A stretch of DNA of 64,000 bases, from NCBI RefSeq assembly GCF_024372745.1, contig NZ_VOTZ01000012.1:1-64000 (forward strand). The letters are read 5' to 3'. Position 1 is the first letter of the stretch; the number at the start of each line of letters is the position of its first letter. This document shows positions 26,001 to 35,560 of this stretch, piece by piece. Under the pieces are notes generated by a model that was not told where the DNA came from, did not search any database, and was given only the letters and a program-made list of their open reading frames with translations. This DNA is from Methanocalculus taiwanensis. GTDB lineage: Archaea; Halobacteriota; Methanomicrobia; Methanomicrobiales; Methanocorpusculaceae. Made by a program: the position numbers and the translations under genes.

Positions 26001-28076
26001 ATGAAAAGGCTCATTTTAATAATCGTCATAGCTCTTGCCCTGTACATGCTGGTTATGTTTGGAGGGATTCCTTCAGGAGAAGATGATCCAGGAGAGGCTT
26101 TTTTGTCTGCACCAAAATCGCTGAACATTCTGGCAATACTGCCACTAAGCGGGGACAATATAGATCTTGGATTAGCACAGCAGTATGGGATCAGGCGGGG
26201 AACAATCCAGCCACGTGACCATCCGGTGAATCTGTATATTGAGGATTCACAGGGAGACCCCGAACATGCAGTGGCAATCCTCAGAGAACGCAGTAAAACA
26301 CACACACTTCATGCAATAATCATATCAGGCAGTGATTGTGCTGAGTCCATCGCCCCTTATGCTGAGGAATTGGGTATCCCAATGGCAACCATCGCAGCTC
26401 CCCTGCAACCCGGAATTGAAGTGAGCAGAAACAGGATCAGTTTTACACCGCCAATTGGAGCTGAAATTGATGCAATCGCCCCATTCCTCTCTGAATATTC
26501 GGATGTTGCCTTTATCTACCCGGATTGCGCAGAGGGAAGAGAGATGGCTGCTCAGATCCAGACGATCCTCTCCGGGAAGAGCATCAGACTGATCGAATAT
26601 ACACAGGAGAGCGAGGATTATACTGAACTCATGCACCCACTCCGGATCACACCGCCAGAGATCTTCATCATCCATGGCGATACCCAGGTGCCGGCGATCG
26701 TCTCTGCAATCCGAAGCAGAGGGGCAAACCCGGTCATTCTTATATGGGAGCGCGGCAGCATGCATCTTCTGGAAGAAAAACCGGATTTATCAGAAGGGGT
26801 ATTTGTCCTTGCACCCGGAATAAATCCGGATCACCCTGTTTTTTCAGGAATAAGCAATCAGACGTCCCTCTTCGCACCAGGTATCGTTGCCGAGTCATTT
26901 GATTCAGCACATAGCCTTTCATCATCCATTACAACATGCGAAGGCGATATGGAGTGTCTTGCGGGGTGGTTCTGGAATCGGAAATACACCGGCGCACTCG
27001 GCACTATCCAGTTCAATGAGAAGAGAGAGGCATCCTATCATTTTGAGATCCGCCAGATTCGAAGAGGCGAAGCGGAAACTGTCGGGATAATCACTGCACC
27101 CAGGACAATTGTCTATATTCATGTGATAACCGGTTCAACTGATGACTGGTTTGTTGATGAAGTGAAGAAGGGTATAGAGGCCGCGTTCACAGTGATCAAT
27201 GAACAGACAGGCATTGAAATTCCTCTGGCAATAGATAACGGCATTCCTTCTCTCTTTGACGCGCGACTTGGAGCAATCTATGATTTGGGAGATGTACCGG
27301 AAGGGACTCAGATCATCGGGACACTTACCATTACTCCGGATGGAAAGACGAGCATATCAGGGGGAGACACAGATCGTGAGAGATCAATCGGAGTTGACAA
27401 TGAGGCATATATCCGGTACTGCTTCGATTATATCGATGAACAACTGAATGGAGTGGAGAACAAAACTCCTGTTTCCCTTCTTTCAGGGGTTCCAGACGAT
27501 CCCCTGATCGGAATGGTGCGTACCACCGCAGAAAGCCATGGGTACCAGGTTGAAACTGATATCACCTATGAAGATATTAAAGAGATTGGGTCTGCAATCG
27601 ATGTAATCATGACAGGCAGCCCTGATACCCCCCTTTTTGTCTCTGTAAGATCACCCGGGGAGGCAGGTGCGATTTTGCTCTCTGCACGGGAAGCCGGGTA
27701 CTCCCCGGCGATAATCTTTACCCTTGGAGATGCCTGGAAAACTGAATCATTCATCAGAAGAGCGGGCGTCTTTTCAGATGGGATCATTGCCGCCTCGATG
27801 TACCAGAGAGAGAGCACAACAGAATCCCTGGCAATACGTAATGTAAATTCACTCATGGTTCGACAGAGTGGACAGGAGATAAACGACATCAGTGCCCGCG
27901 CTTTCACCGGAGTCATTATGATAGCCGACGGAACAAACCGTGCAGACAGTATCGATCGCGTTTCCATCGATACTGCAATCCAGATGGCTTTGATGACACC
28001 CGAATATGGGGCTCTCTATGATGGAACCACCCATATGGTGCAGATGATAAATGGAGTATACCGGACGATTCTATGA
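26001..28076 (+). CDS. Membrane-anchored protein with two substrate-binding-like domains
   Basis: A 691-aa protein with an N-terminal membrane segment or signal anchor (about 2-21), then two copies of a periplasmic-binding-protein fold of the branched-chain amino acid/receptor type. The first spans about 40-370 (LNILAILPLSGDNIDLGLAQ; IIISGSDCAESIAPYAEELG). The second spans about 372-690 (IVYIHVITGSTDDWFVDEVK; SLLSGVPDDPLIGMVRTTAE). No ABC permease or ATPase is encoded nearby, so import is unlikely; ligand sensing at the cell surface is more plausible. GAGGAGG precedes the ATG. Confidence 0.75.
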   Translation: MKRLILIIVIALALYMLVMFGGIPSGEDDPGEAFLSAPKSLNILAILPLSGDNIDLGLAQQYGIRRGTIQPRDHPVNLYIEDSQGDPEHAVAILRERSKTHTLHAIIISGSDCAESIAPYAEELGIPMATIAAPLQPGIEVSRNRISFTPPIGAEIDAIAPFLSEYSDVAFIYPDCAEGREMAAQIQTILSGKSIRLIEYTQESEDYTELMHPLRITPPEIFIIHGDTQVPAIVSAIRSRGANPVILIWERGSMHLLEEKPDLSEGVFVLAPGINPDHPVFSGISNQTSLFAPGIVAESFDSAHSLSSSITTCEGDMECLAGWFWNRKYTGALGTIQFNEKREASYHFEIRQIRRGEAETVGIITAPRTIVYIHVITGSTDDWFVDEVKKGIEAAFTVINEQTGIEIPLAIDNGIPSLFDARLGAIYDLGDVPEGTQIIGTLTITPDGKTSISGGDTDRERSIGVDNEAYIRYCFDYIDEQLNGVENKTPVSLLSGVPDDPLIGMVRTTAESHGYQVETDITYEDIKEIGSAIDVIMTGSPDTPLFVSVRSPGEAGAILLSAREAGYSPAIIFTLGDAWKTESFIRRAGVFSDGIIAASMYQRESTTESLAIRNVNSLMVRQSGQEINDISARAFTGVIMIADGTNRADSIDRVSIDTAIQMALMTPEYGALYDGTTHMVQMINGVYRTIL

Positions 28077-28137
28077 CAGTATTATGGAATAACAATACAA
28101 TATAAGCAACGAGCACATTGACGGAGGAAGAGTATCC

Positions 28138-28482
28138 ATGCCTCGTGAACTAACAGAATATGATATCAGGATCCTGAGAAAACTTGCACCCGAATGTGAG
28201 GATCTGATCTGTAATGGCACCAGAACCGAGTTTCGATCCATCCTTCCACCTGTTGCGAACCATTACTCAACAGATGAACATGATTTTAAAAGCCGGCTCG
28301 AACGGCTCACCAATGAAGAACTCGAATACCTGATCGAACAGATGCGAAGCGGCAGTGAGAGCGTTGGCTGCATTTCACCTTTCTTCTTTTCAGGACTCCT
28401 TGATCTCGTCACACGGCGTCTCTCGAAGAGAGCGGCACAGGAGCTCTTCTCTATCTATGAAAACGATGAGGGATGCGGATAA
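28138..28482 (+). CDS. Small uncharacterised protein, third gene of the TPR cassette
   Basis: A 114-aa, mainly helical, acidic protein with no membrane segment and no motif I recognise. CGGAGGAAG lies a few bases before ATG 28138, and the gene follows the binding-protein gene by 61 bp, so cotranscription is likely. The strings RLERLTNEELEYLIEQMRSG and LLDLVTRRLSKRAAQELFS suggest two helical pairs. It converges on the DUF2769 gene. Confidence 0.65.
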   Translation: MPRELTEYDIRILRKLAPECEDLICNGTRTEFRSILPPVANHYSTDEHDFKSRLERLTNEELEYLIEQMRSGSESVGCISPFFFSGLLDLVTRRLSKRAAQELFSIYENDEGCG

Positions 28483-28498
28483 AGGTTTAAAGGACTCT

Positions 28499-28831
28499 CT
28501 ACCTCATCTCAAGAACCGAGAGGACCCGCTGCTGCTGCTCAGTTCCGCGCGTGCAAAAGAACTCCTTCTGAAACCCGACATCCTGATAGACTACGCATTG
28601 GTGGCATTTGCATCCGGGTGATTCATCACTGATACATCCCTCCCTGCTCTTTCCAATCGTACAGAAGCAACGATCATCTGCCTTTTCAGCACATTCACGA
28701 TAGGTCGGACAGGTTGGGCAGATACAGTAATCTTTCCTGGCCATAATGATCCCGGCACGCTCAGAAGGGCTCAAAACTAGCGGATGGTCTGTGATAAGGG
28801 CCATATACTTTTCAAATTTTGTAATATCCAT
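28499..28831 (-). CDS. Cysteine-rich DUF2769-type protein
   Basis: A 110-aa protein whose central part is rich in cysteine: CICPTCPTYREC, then CFCTIGKS, GCKCHQC and FFCTRG. This arrangement matches DUF2769, small cysteine-rich proteins common in methanogens, probably metal- or iron-sulfur-binding. Function unknown. It stands alone downstream of cmk with 73 bp between them and is convergent with the TPR cassette. Confidence 0.7.
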   Translation of the reverse strand: MDITKFEKYMALITDHPLVLSPSERAGIIMARKDYCICPTCPTYRECAEKADDRCFCTIGKSREGCISDESPGCKCHQCVVYQDVGFQKEFFCTRGTEQQQRVLSVLEMR

Positions 28832-28904
28832 AGCACTATTCCTCAGTGATATGAGAGATACAACTGTATAAAAAAGGTACTGAAGGGTGGATTATTCGTA
28901 ACAA

Positions 28905-29435
28905 TCAACGGTTGATAAGCTCATTAATCGCAGTTATAACGATGAATACAAGAGATGCACGTCCAAATCGCTCTGAGCTGAGTACCATATCATAACAGGA
29001 AAGATCCCCGATCTCGATCCCATAGTAGGACCGGTACCGCTGTGCTTCAGAACGCTCTCTCTCTATTGTGACCGCCGTTGCAGTATCGCCGTCCTGAATG
29101 TCACGATCGGCAATCCTCTTTGACCGGCATTCTGGGCTGGCTGTCAGCCAGATCCTGAGATCGGCATTCTCCACCATTCTTCCTGCAAGCCGCCCTTCTA
29201 TTATGATGTTGTCTGAACTCATGCCGATCTCTTTCTGCCGCTCATCAATGAGACGATCAATAGAAGGATCACTCTCGGCAAGCCGCCCGAATGCACCAAG
29301 ATCCATATTCCGTTCCTTTGCACAGGCACGGAATACTTCACCTGCCGAAATGAAGGTGAATCCAAGTTCGGCGCTGAGTGCCTTTCCAAGAGAGGTTGTT
29401 CCACTACCGGGAAGGCCGCTGATGGTGATTCGCAT
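28905..29435 (-). CDS. cmk: Cytidylate kinase, archaeal type
   Basis: A 176-aa nucleotide kinase. P-loop GLPGSGTTS (7-15), then ISAGEVFRACAKERNMDLG and IIIEGRLAG, as in archaeal CMP kinases, which convert CMP to CDP. It is the last gene of the ribosomal/secY operon in this window; its ATG overlaps the stop of the preceding EMC3/YidC-like gene. This position next to ribosomal genes is normal in euryarchaea. Confidence 0.93.
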   Translation of the reverse strand: MRITISGLPGSGTTSLGKALSAELGFTFISAGEVFRACAKERNMDLGAFGRLAESDPSIDRLIDERQKEIGMSSDNIIIEGRLAGRMVENADLRIWLTASPECRSKRIADRDIQDGDTATAVTIERERSEAQRYRSYYGIEIGDLSCYDMVLSSERFGRASLVFIVITAINELINR

Positions 29436-30067
29436 CAGATGCCCCCGATATTAAGGGCCTTCCTGATCACCTGGCTGACGGTGAGCGAACAGATCATATA
29501 CCAGAGAATCCACGCAGGAAGAATCCAGATTGCCATATCATTCAAACTGATAATTCCCAAAAACGGGAAGACGATGGCGGTATCCATTGTAAGAGCTGCA
29601 CCAAGATCCATCCCGTGAAGCCGGTAGAGGAGCCAGAAAAAGATAGGAACGGTGATGAGGATGATGTATGCCATCGGCTTGAACTGCTGTTGAGACATCT
29701 CAAGCTGATCCTTCATCATGGCATCACGTTTTGCCTCAAGCTTCTTGATGGCTTTTTCATCACCTGCAAGCTGTGCCTCACGGAACTTCATCTGGAACTC
29801 TTTCATCTTTGCCTGAACTTCCTGCATCTTCTCATAGTCGATTGTGTACTTCTGAATCAGTGAAGAGTACAGACCGGTTGCCGAGGAGAGGAAGAGGAGA
29901 ACCGCAAAGAACGGTAGGCCAAAGGTATCTGTCAGAGGTCCAAGTGCAATATCAATAACCCCGGCAATACCATCCCGAACCCACTCTACTCCATATGCAA
30001 GCATCAGCCCAAAAGCCAGGATGAATGCGATATATGTCCCGTACTTCTTCATCAGGTTCAGCATCAT
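29435..30067 (-). CDS. EMC3/YidC-like membrane insertase (DUF106)
   Basis: A 210-aa membrane protein of the DUF106 family, archaeal relatives of Oxa1/YidC, TMCO1 and EMC3. Visible: membrane segments at about 10-30, 47-68, 130-150 and 165-195, with a long charged coiled-coil stretch between (KMKEFQMKFREAQ, KKLEAKRDAMMKDQ at about 87-120). The cytosolic coiled coil is characteristic and contacts the ribosome in studied relatives. The place between secY/adkA and cmk fits a role in membrane protein insertion. Confidence 0.88.
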   Translation of the reverse strand: MMLNLMKKYGTYIAFILAFGLMLAYGVEWVRDGIAGVIDIALGPLTDTFGLPFFAVLLFLSSATGLYSSLIQKYTIDYEKMQEVQAKMKEFQMKFREAQLAGDEKAIKKLEAKRDAMMKDQLEMSQQQFKPMAYIILITVPIFFWLLYRLHGMDLGAALTMDTAIVFPFLGIISLNDMAIWILPAWILWYMICSLTVSQVIRKALNIGGI

Positions 30068-30076
30068 GCACTTCCA

Positions 30077-30649
30077 CTATTTCAGCACTGCAACAAGGGA
30101 TTTGACACTCTGTTCAAGGAGATGATCTGCATTTGTGACAATAGCTACGGTGCATCCGGTGAGCATCGCATATGCAGCAGCAAATGAACGGTTCATCTGC
30201 TGGTGCTCGCGGATAGAACCGGCACCTTCCATATCCCTGACACGGGATGCATCAGAGAGCCTGCGAATGAGGATCTGATCGTCATCGGTTTCAACGAGGA
30301 CAATTGTATCGGGCATAAGGGCGGTAAGCACCCACTCAGGAAGACCGGCCAGATATCCGGCCGGGGTCTTCACAGATGCATGCGTATCAATGATCACATT
30401 ACCATCAATTGCTGCCATCTTCTCAGCAGCAAGCTTTTGAAGGCGTTTCTGGACAGTTCGATCAAGTTTTCGCATCTGGTCGCGATCCTCGGCAAGCCCC
30501 TCGGACAGCGCAACCTCAAACATGAATGATCCAAAATTGATGTTCTGGTAGGGGATCCCTTCTGCGAGAAGGGTCTCCATTGCCTGGTTAATGACTGTTG
30601 TCTTCCCGACACCGGGAACACCTGTGATGATTATCTTCTTTCCTGCCAT
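30077..30649 (-). CDS. adkA: Adenylate kinase, archaeal type
   Basis: A 190-aa archaeal adenylate kinase. P-loop GVPGVGKTT (10-18), then NINFGSFMFEVAL, RKLDRTVQKRLQKLAAEKM and VIIDTHASVKTPAGYLAGLP. It balances AMP, ADP and ATP. It lies 8 bp behind secY and 9 bp before the EMC3/YidC-like gene in the ribosomal operon, a standard archaeal arrangement. Confidence 0.95.
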   Translation of the reverse strand: MAGKKIIITGVPGVGKTTVINQAMETLLAEGIPYQNINFGSFMFEVALSEGLAEDRDQMRKLDRTVQKRLQKLAAEKMAAIDGNVIIDTHASVKTPAGYLAGLPEWVLTALMPDTIVLVETDDDQILIRRLSDASRVRDMEGAGSIREHQQMNRSFAAAYAMLTGCTVAIVTNADHLLEQSVKSLVAVLK

Positions 30650-30657
30650 GAATCATT

Positions 30658-32091
30658 TCACTCCTTTCCAAAGAACGGCCGCATGAACGGATACATCTCC
30701 ATGATCTGCTCGCTTGCGATCTGCTCATACATACGGTAGACGATACTTACCGCAAGTAAGAGACCCGTTCCTCCAACGGCACCAACGACACCGAAGAGGT
30801 TTGCGGCGACTGAGAGAATACCCACAAATACACCGCCAATGACGGTGACACGAGGGATATACCGGTCAAGGTATCGCTCAAGCACCTGCGGGTTGCGGCG
30901 ATACCCGGGGATATGCATGCCGCTGTTCTGAATCTGGCGTGCGACATGTTTTGAGTCAAGCCCTGCTGTCTTCACCCAGAAGAGGGCGAAGATTGCACCA
31001 CCGACAACCATGATAGTCACATCGATCCCAAGACGCAATAGAACTTCCCATGGCGCATGGCCGACATCAGCCATCCACCACATCCAGTCCTGAGGACTAT
31101 TGATCGGGGCAAGGAAATACATGATGCCATCAATCGGCTGTGTCCCGTCGAAACGGCCGAATACCGTAATCCCCATGCTTGAGAGGAACATCCCAAACAT
31201 CTGGACATTTGCCTGCAGGACACGGACAAGGATCATCGGAAGCACACTTGCATAGATGAGCTTCACCGGAAACTTTGCTCGTGATCCCCTGACATTTGCA
31301 TGCGCAAGAGGGATCTCAATCCGTGTCGACTCGACATATACAATTACCAGGAAGATGATCACGGTTGTAAGAAGCGCAATCACATCCGTTGTGAAGTACT
31401 GCAGGAAATTCCCGCCATCGAATACGATAGCAAAGAGGCGCGGGAAGAAACCAACAGGGTACTGATCGGTCACCGGCGTCCAGTTAAAGAATCCATTAAT
31501 CAGACCCTGTGAAACGCTTGCCACGATGAAAAGCCCGACTCCGGATCCGATGCCCCACTTCGTCACCACCTCATCCATAAAGAAGATAAGAACGCCGCCA
31601 AGGCAGATTTGCAGGAATATCAGGAAGGAAACCATAGACAGGCTTCCCCCGAAGAAGGCTGCTGCAACTGCCGGATCGGGCTGGAGGAAACCACCCACAA
31701 GGTTTGGCGCTGCCTGAAGGACGATCATCACAAGGATAAGCATCTTCTGCAGACCCATGTACATCACCTGTCCACGGGCATCAGATGTATCAAGGGGGAT
31801 AAGATCTGCACCTTTTAAGAGCTGAAGGACAATAGACGCCGTCACAATTGGACCGATACCGACATGGAGGATAGATCCGCTCTCACCTGCAAGAAGTGCA
31901 CGATAGAACTGAAAAATATCCACTGAGTCGGGTGCCAGTCCAAAGACGGGAATGTTCGTCAGAACAAAATACAGAAGCAGAATAGCAAGGGTCCAGATTA
32001 ACTTGTTCTTAAAATGGACATGCCCTTCAGGTGCCTTCACCGCAGGCATTCTTGCCAGCAGAGGCTCCATTCGATCCAGCAGTTCTCCCAT
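30658..32091 (-). CDS. secY: Preprotein translocase subunit SecY
   Basis: A 477-aa polytopic membrane protein forming the protein-conducting channel with SecE and Sec-beta. About ten membrane segments can be seen. Family strings include GIGPIVTASIVLQLLKGADL (plug region, about 98-117), KWGIGSGVGLFI, SRAKFPVKLIYASVLPMIL and a C-terminal YEQIASEQIMEMYPFMRPF. Full length. It directly follows the L15 gene, as in most archaea and bacteria. Confidence 0.98.
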   Translation of the reverse strand: MGELLDRMEPLLARMPAVKAPEGHVHFKNKLIWTLAILLLYFVLTNIPVFGLAPDSVDIFQFYRALLAGESGSILHVGIGPIVTASIVLQLLKGADLIPLDTSDARGQVMYMGLQKMLILVMIVLQAAPNLVGGFLQPDPAVAAAFFGGSLSMVSFLIFLQICLGGVLIFFMDEVVTKWGIGSGVGLFIVASVSQGLINGFFNWTPVTDQYPVGFFPRLFAIVFDGGNFLQYFTTDVIALLTTVIIFLVIVYVESTRIEIPLAHANVRGSRAKFPVKLIYASVLPMILVRVLQANVQMFGMFLSSMGITVFGRFDGTQPIDGIMYFLAPINSPQDWMWWMADVGHAPWEVLLRLGIDVTIMVVGGAIFALFWVKTAGLDSKHVARQIQNSGMHIPGYRRNPQVLERYLDRYIPRVTVIGGVFVGILSVAANLFGVVGAVGGTGLLLAVSIVYRMYEQIASEQIMEMYPFMRPFFGKE

Positions 32092-32109
32092 AGGTCACCA
32101 AAAAAAAAT

Positions 32110-32532
32110 TTACTGGGCCAATGCCTGGCCACCGAGCTCTTCGATCTTTGCTTTTGCACGTTCGGAGAAGTATTCTGCAGTAATGTTCATCTTATGATGA
32201 ACACGGCCCCCTCCGAGTACCTTCTCGATACCGAGATTTGCTGCATCGAGGGTGATGCAACCATCTTCCTCACGTGCGATCCCCTGCACAACGAGCAGAG
32301 GGAGCATCTGATCGATCTCACCAATGTCAAGGACAGTCACCTCGACTGAGGTCGGGGAGACAAAGCCATGTTTTCCTTCACGTTTGCCAAGAAGATGGAA
32401 CCTGGTAAAGTTATGGTCACGCCATCCGGCAGCGCCACGCCCACCCCTGTTTCCAGCCCCGCGGCGGTTCTTATGTGTTCCACCGCCACAGGTTCTTGAT
32501 CCACGATATTTTGATCGCTTATTGACTGGCAT
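32110..32532 (-). CDS. rpl15: 50S ribosomal protein L15 (uL15)
   Basis: A 140-aa L15 of the large subunit. The basic Gly-rich N-terminus (SKYRGSRTCGGGTHKNRRGA) is the family signature. Archaeal type, ending in EELGGQALAQ. It lies between L30 and secY, with 7 bp to the L30 gene. Confidence 0.97.
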   Translation of the reverse strand: MPVNKRSKYRGSRTCGGGTHKNRRGAGNRGGRGAAGWRDHNFTRFHLLGKREGKHGFVSPTSVEVTVLDIGEIDQMLPLLVVQGIAREEDGCITLDAANLGIEKVLGGGRVHHKMNITAEYFSERAKAKIEELGGQALAQ

Positions 32533-32539
32533 CGCGAAT

Positions 32540-33001
32540 TCACCTCATCTTATACAGGAGAGCGTTAATCTCCCTGCCATAATATCCAAGCGCTCCACCC
32601 TGGTTAAAGGTCCGCTTGATTGTCTTGTATCCTTTTCTTGGAGGATGCATTCTGAGCACCGGTTTGAGTTCGGGGATATCCTTCAGCTTCACCCTGCCTT
32701 CTGCGAGAGCCTCAGCAAGTTCGCTGACGCTTCCATACTCAGATGCGCTCTTCAGGTATTCGTCGGTGAGAGGTTTGTTACCAAGAAGGCGGCCGCGGGT
32801 CCTGAGAATTGTCTCAAGCGTATCAGCATCAACCTCGCCATAGGCGACAAAGTCCTTTACTTTCCGGATCATTCCAAGGTACTCGGGCGTCTCAGGGATG
32901 AGGACGCAATGGTTGATATGGTGGAGACGGAGCATCTTTAACGTCTCTTTGATCTCACGGCGGGTATTGACGACGCCGCGCACCTGCACGACTGCGTACA
33001 T
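32540..33001 (-). CDS. rpl30: 50S ribosomal protein L30 (uL30)
   Basis: A 153-aa L30 of the long archaeal/eukaryotic type; bacterial L30 is only about 60 aa. It starts [20 protein letters not shown] and contains LLRLHHINHCVL-type helix strings. Its ATG overlaps the stop of the S5 gene. Confidence 0.97.
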   Translation of the reverse strand: MYAVVQVRGVVNTRREIKETLKMLRLHHINHCVLIPETPEYLGMIRKVKDFVAYGEVDADTLETILRTRGRLLGNKPLTDEYLKSASEYGSVSELAEALAEGRVKLKDIPELKPVLRMHPPRKGYKTIKRTFNQGGALGYYGREINALLYKMR

Positions 33002-33621
33002 TAGTGCCGACCTCCCCCGATACGAACCATATTCGTCTCTTTCAATGCCTCAAAGGTTGCCTTTGCATAGTTGAGGGTCGTCCTGGTGTTGCCTTTTGTC
33101 ATTACCCAGACATCCTTCATACCTGCAAGATCAAGCACCTTCTTTCCAATTTCACCGGTCACAAGGCCGATACCCTGGGGTGCGGGCTTCAGGGTGACAC
33201 GGACACTCCCTGCCTTTCCTTCCACCTGCATGGGTATGGAGTGCAGATTGCTGCATCCACATTCCCAGCTGCCACAGCCACGCCGTACCTTGATAATGTT
33301 CAGTTTTGCCGAAACGATCGCCTTACGGATGGCGGTACCTACCTGGACATCCTTACCCTGGCCAAAACCAATGTAGCCATCACGGTTTCCAACAACAACA
33401 ACCGCACGGAACTTTATACGCCTGCCGGAGTCGGTCATTCGCTGCATCATATCGATGGAAAGCACCTCATCACTGAGATCAGGGATGAATGCATCAACGA
33501 TACCTGCCTCCTTGATCGGGCGGCCGCTGTTGAGGACCTCTTCGAGGCTTCCGTATTCACCTGCGGCTACTGCTTTACCAAGGCCGGTGACAGGGATCCA
33601 TTCTTCATGTTCAAATGCCAT
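33001..33621 (-). CDS. rps5: 30S ribosomal protein S5 (uS5)
   Basis: A 206-aa S5. Family strings: [28 protein letters not shown] and [18 protein letters not shown]. The frame is open from a TTG at 33630, but that codon abuts the ribosome binding site AAGGAG, so ATG 33621 is preferred. The start overlaps the end of the L18 gene. Confidence 0.97.
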   Translation of the reverse strand: MAFEHEEWIPVTGLGKAVAAGEYGSLEEVLNSGRPIKEAGIVDAFIPDLSDEVLSIDMMQRMTDSGRRIKFRAVVVVGNRDGYIGFGQGKDVQVGTAIRKAIVSAKLNIIKVRRGCGSWECGCSNLHSIPMQVEGKAGSVRVTLKPAPQGIGLVTGEIGKKVLDLAGMKDVWVMTKGNTRTTLNYAKATFEALKETNMVRIGGGRH

Positions 33622-33622
33622 G

Positions 33623-34150
33623 TCACTCAAGCTCCTTCATAATGGCATCCGCCACTTCTTCCACATTAGCAACAAGATTGCCTGCCCTTTCAGGGGCATA
33701 TCCTGCAATTGTAACACCCTTTACACGGTCTTCGTCCGGGAGGATCTCCTCGCCGTGTGGTATGTCAAAGCCAGCCTCTACAGCTCCTTTCAGTGCTGCA
33801 AAGACCCTTGCTCCTTTTGTTGCTCGATTCAAACCGATATCGAGGATACCACCCTCATATCCTGCTTTCTGTGCACGGACTGCGCAGAGCATGCCTGTGA
33901 GGTATGCCGCGGGGGTGTTTCCGGTATATCCGGTGTATCCGAATTTTGACAGCTCGCCACTGGTTGCAGATACGAGTGTCCGGTCTCCGGTCATCTCTGC
34001 AACGATCAGCTGGACGATGATCTGCCGTGATGTCTTTCTGACAACAAACCGTGCCCTTCTTGAAATGATAAGGCGCATCCGCTGATAATAATCGGTTTTT
34101 CCTTCCTTCCGTCTCCTGAACGGGACGAAATATCGCGCACCTGTCGCCAT
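33623..34150 (-). CDS. rpl18: 50S ribosomal protein L18 (uL18)
   Basis: A 175-aa archaeal L18, which binds 5S rRNA. It starts [20 protein letters not shown] and contains [20 protein letters not shown]. One base separates it from the L19e gene. Confidence 0.97.
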   Translation of the reverse strand: MATGARYFVPFRRRKEGKTDYYQRMRLIISRRARFVVRKTSRQIIVQLIVAEMTGDRTLVSATSGELSKFGYTGYTGNTPAAYLTGMLCAVRAQKAGYEGGILDIGLNRATKGARVFAALKGAVEAGFDIPHGEEILPDEDRVKGVTIAGYAPERAGNLVANVEEVADAIMKELE

Positions 34151-34151
34151 A

Positions 34152-34604
34152 TCAGTTCACCTTCTCGATGTGCAGTTCAATATTCTGTTTCAGATGCGAG
34201 ACATTACGGAACTGACCACCTGCTGCACGCCTGTAGAATTTCCGGTATATCGAACGGTCGATTGTACCGTTATCGCGCATCTCACGGAGTGTTGTTCGCT
34301 GTGCACGGATCTTCTGGATCCATACTCTCTTTGAAGGAGTACGGGCGCCCTGTGCACCTCTTCTCCGGCCATGTCCTTTGCAGTGGCCATAGGCACGCTT
34401 TGCGATCCGGATTCGGGCACGTCCACGGCTGACTCCCTTCTTCTGGTGTGCCGTGATAACACCGTCACCGATGAGATTCCTGATATCCTCACGTGATACG
34501 GCATTTGCGATCTCAGTGATCTGCTCAGGATCAAACCATACGCGGTTCTCTCCACATTTGAGAATTGCTGCTGCAATTCGCCTCTGGGATGCGAGATCAC
34601 TCAT
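34152..34604 (-). CDS. rpl19e: 50S ribosomal protein L19e (eL19)
   Basis: A 150-aa archaeal/eukaryotic-type L19e: MSDLASQRRIAAAILKCGEN, then VWFDPEQITEIANAVSREDI and a very basic middle (RGRARIRIAKRAYGHCKGHG). A TTG at 34613 would also be in frame, but GGAGGT sits 8 bases before ATG 34604. The start overlaps the end of L32e. Confidence 0.96.
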   Translation of the reverse strand: MSDLASQRRIAAAILKCGENRVWFDPEQITEIANAVSREDIRNLIGDGVITAHQKKGVSRGRARIRIAKRAYGHCKGHGRRRGAQGARTPSKRVWIQKIRAQRTTLREMRDNGTIDRSIYRKFYRRAAGGQFRNVSHLKQNIELHIEKVN

Positions 34605-35019
34605 CGTCTTCAACCTCCTCTTCCTCGATATCGGGCTCTTCCACAGCCATGACCTTTGGGTTTAAGACTTTGAATCCGCCTGAGAGAGCCTTATCCTGGA
34701 TCTCCATCCGCTTTTTCATCCCGACAGTTCCGCCAATACGGATCGCAGTGGTTTCAGGGTCAAGGGACGTAAGTGTCGCAGCCGTCATTACGAGTGCTTC
34801 CTTCATTCCACACGGATGGAAGCCACGGACAGCAGCCGGTCCGGCAAATCCCGGTGCGGGGATTTTGCCCTTTGCTTTCTTCTGTTTCCGCTGTTTGCTC
34901 TGACCGCCACGGGGCCTCCGCCAGACATCATCAAGCTTGGCTTTTGCATGTAAACACTGGCGTTTAAAGTCTCCCCGTTTTGCCCGGCGGTCTCGAATCA
35001 GCCTTCTAATAGCGACCAT
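34597..35019 (-). CDS. rpl32e: 50S ribosomal protein L32e (eL32)
   Basis: A 140-aa L32e with the core WRRPRGGQSKQRKQKKAKG and GFHPCGMKEALVMTA and an acidic tail (EEPDIEEEEVEDDE). ATG 35019 gives MVAIRRLIRDRRAKR, the usual start; the open frame continues upstream to a GTG at 35028, inside the end of L6. Confidence 0.95.
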   Translation of the reverse strand: MVAIRRLIRDRRAKRGDFKRQCLHAKAKLDDVWRRPRGGQSKQRKQKKAKGKIPAPGFAGPAAVRGFHPCGMKEALVMTAATLTSLDPETTAIRIGGTVGMKKRMEIQDKALSGGFKVLNPKVMAVEEPDIEEEEVEDDE

Positions 35020-35024
35020 CTGGA

Positions 35025-35549
35025 TCACGCCTTCTCCACTCTGTATATGCCATCCTGGAAGACACGTGGATCGCGTTTTCTGATCCGTGTTGCCTTCTCA
35101 ATATTGGCGGCAGTATTACCCACCTTCTCTTTATCAATACCAGTCACGAAGACTTCGTCTGATCCGACCTTTACTGTTACATCGTTTAAGATCTTAGCAT
35201 TCCGGACCATCTTCTCGCCGAGGAAGTTTCCGATCTCCAGGATTCCTGGATGAAGTTTAAGCTGGATTGGGAAGTGGCTGTAGACAACCTTCATCGAGAT
35301 CTCAAATCCTTCTGTGACACCAATGCACATATTGCGGATGTGAGATGCAAATGTCCCTACCATTGCATAGACCGTCTTCCGGTTGGATTCAGTGCTGATC
35401 ACGACAACTCCATCCTCGATTGAGACGGAGATGTTTGGATAGTACATCGATCGCTGAAGTTCGCCCTTTGGCCCTTTCACGACGATATTATCCCCATCCA
35501 TTTGGATCTGGACGCCTGATGGGATATCAATACTTTCTCTGTGTACCAT
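35025..35549 (-). CDS. rpl6: 50S ribosomal protein L6 (uL6)
   Basis: A 174-aa L6 with two similar domains; family strings VVKGPKGELQR and the C-terminal IEKATRIRKRDPRVFQDGIY, which is archaeal/eukaryotic. It lies 11 bp behind S8. Confidence 0.97.
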   Translation of the reverse strand: MVHRESIDIPSGVQIQMDGDNIVVKGPKGELQRSMYYPNISVSIEDGVVVISTESNRKTVYAMVGTFASHIRNMCIGVTEGFEISMKVVYSHFPIQLKLHPGILEIGNFLGEKMVRNAKILNDVTVKVGSDEVFVTGIDKEKVGNTAANIEKATRIRKRDPRVFQDGIYRVEKA

Positions 35550-35560
35550 CTCAGTGCACC

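Noticed and set aside
26001-28076. Amino-acid ABC transporter
   Set aside because: Only substrate-binding-like domains are present; no permease or ATPase genes lie within the window near it.
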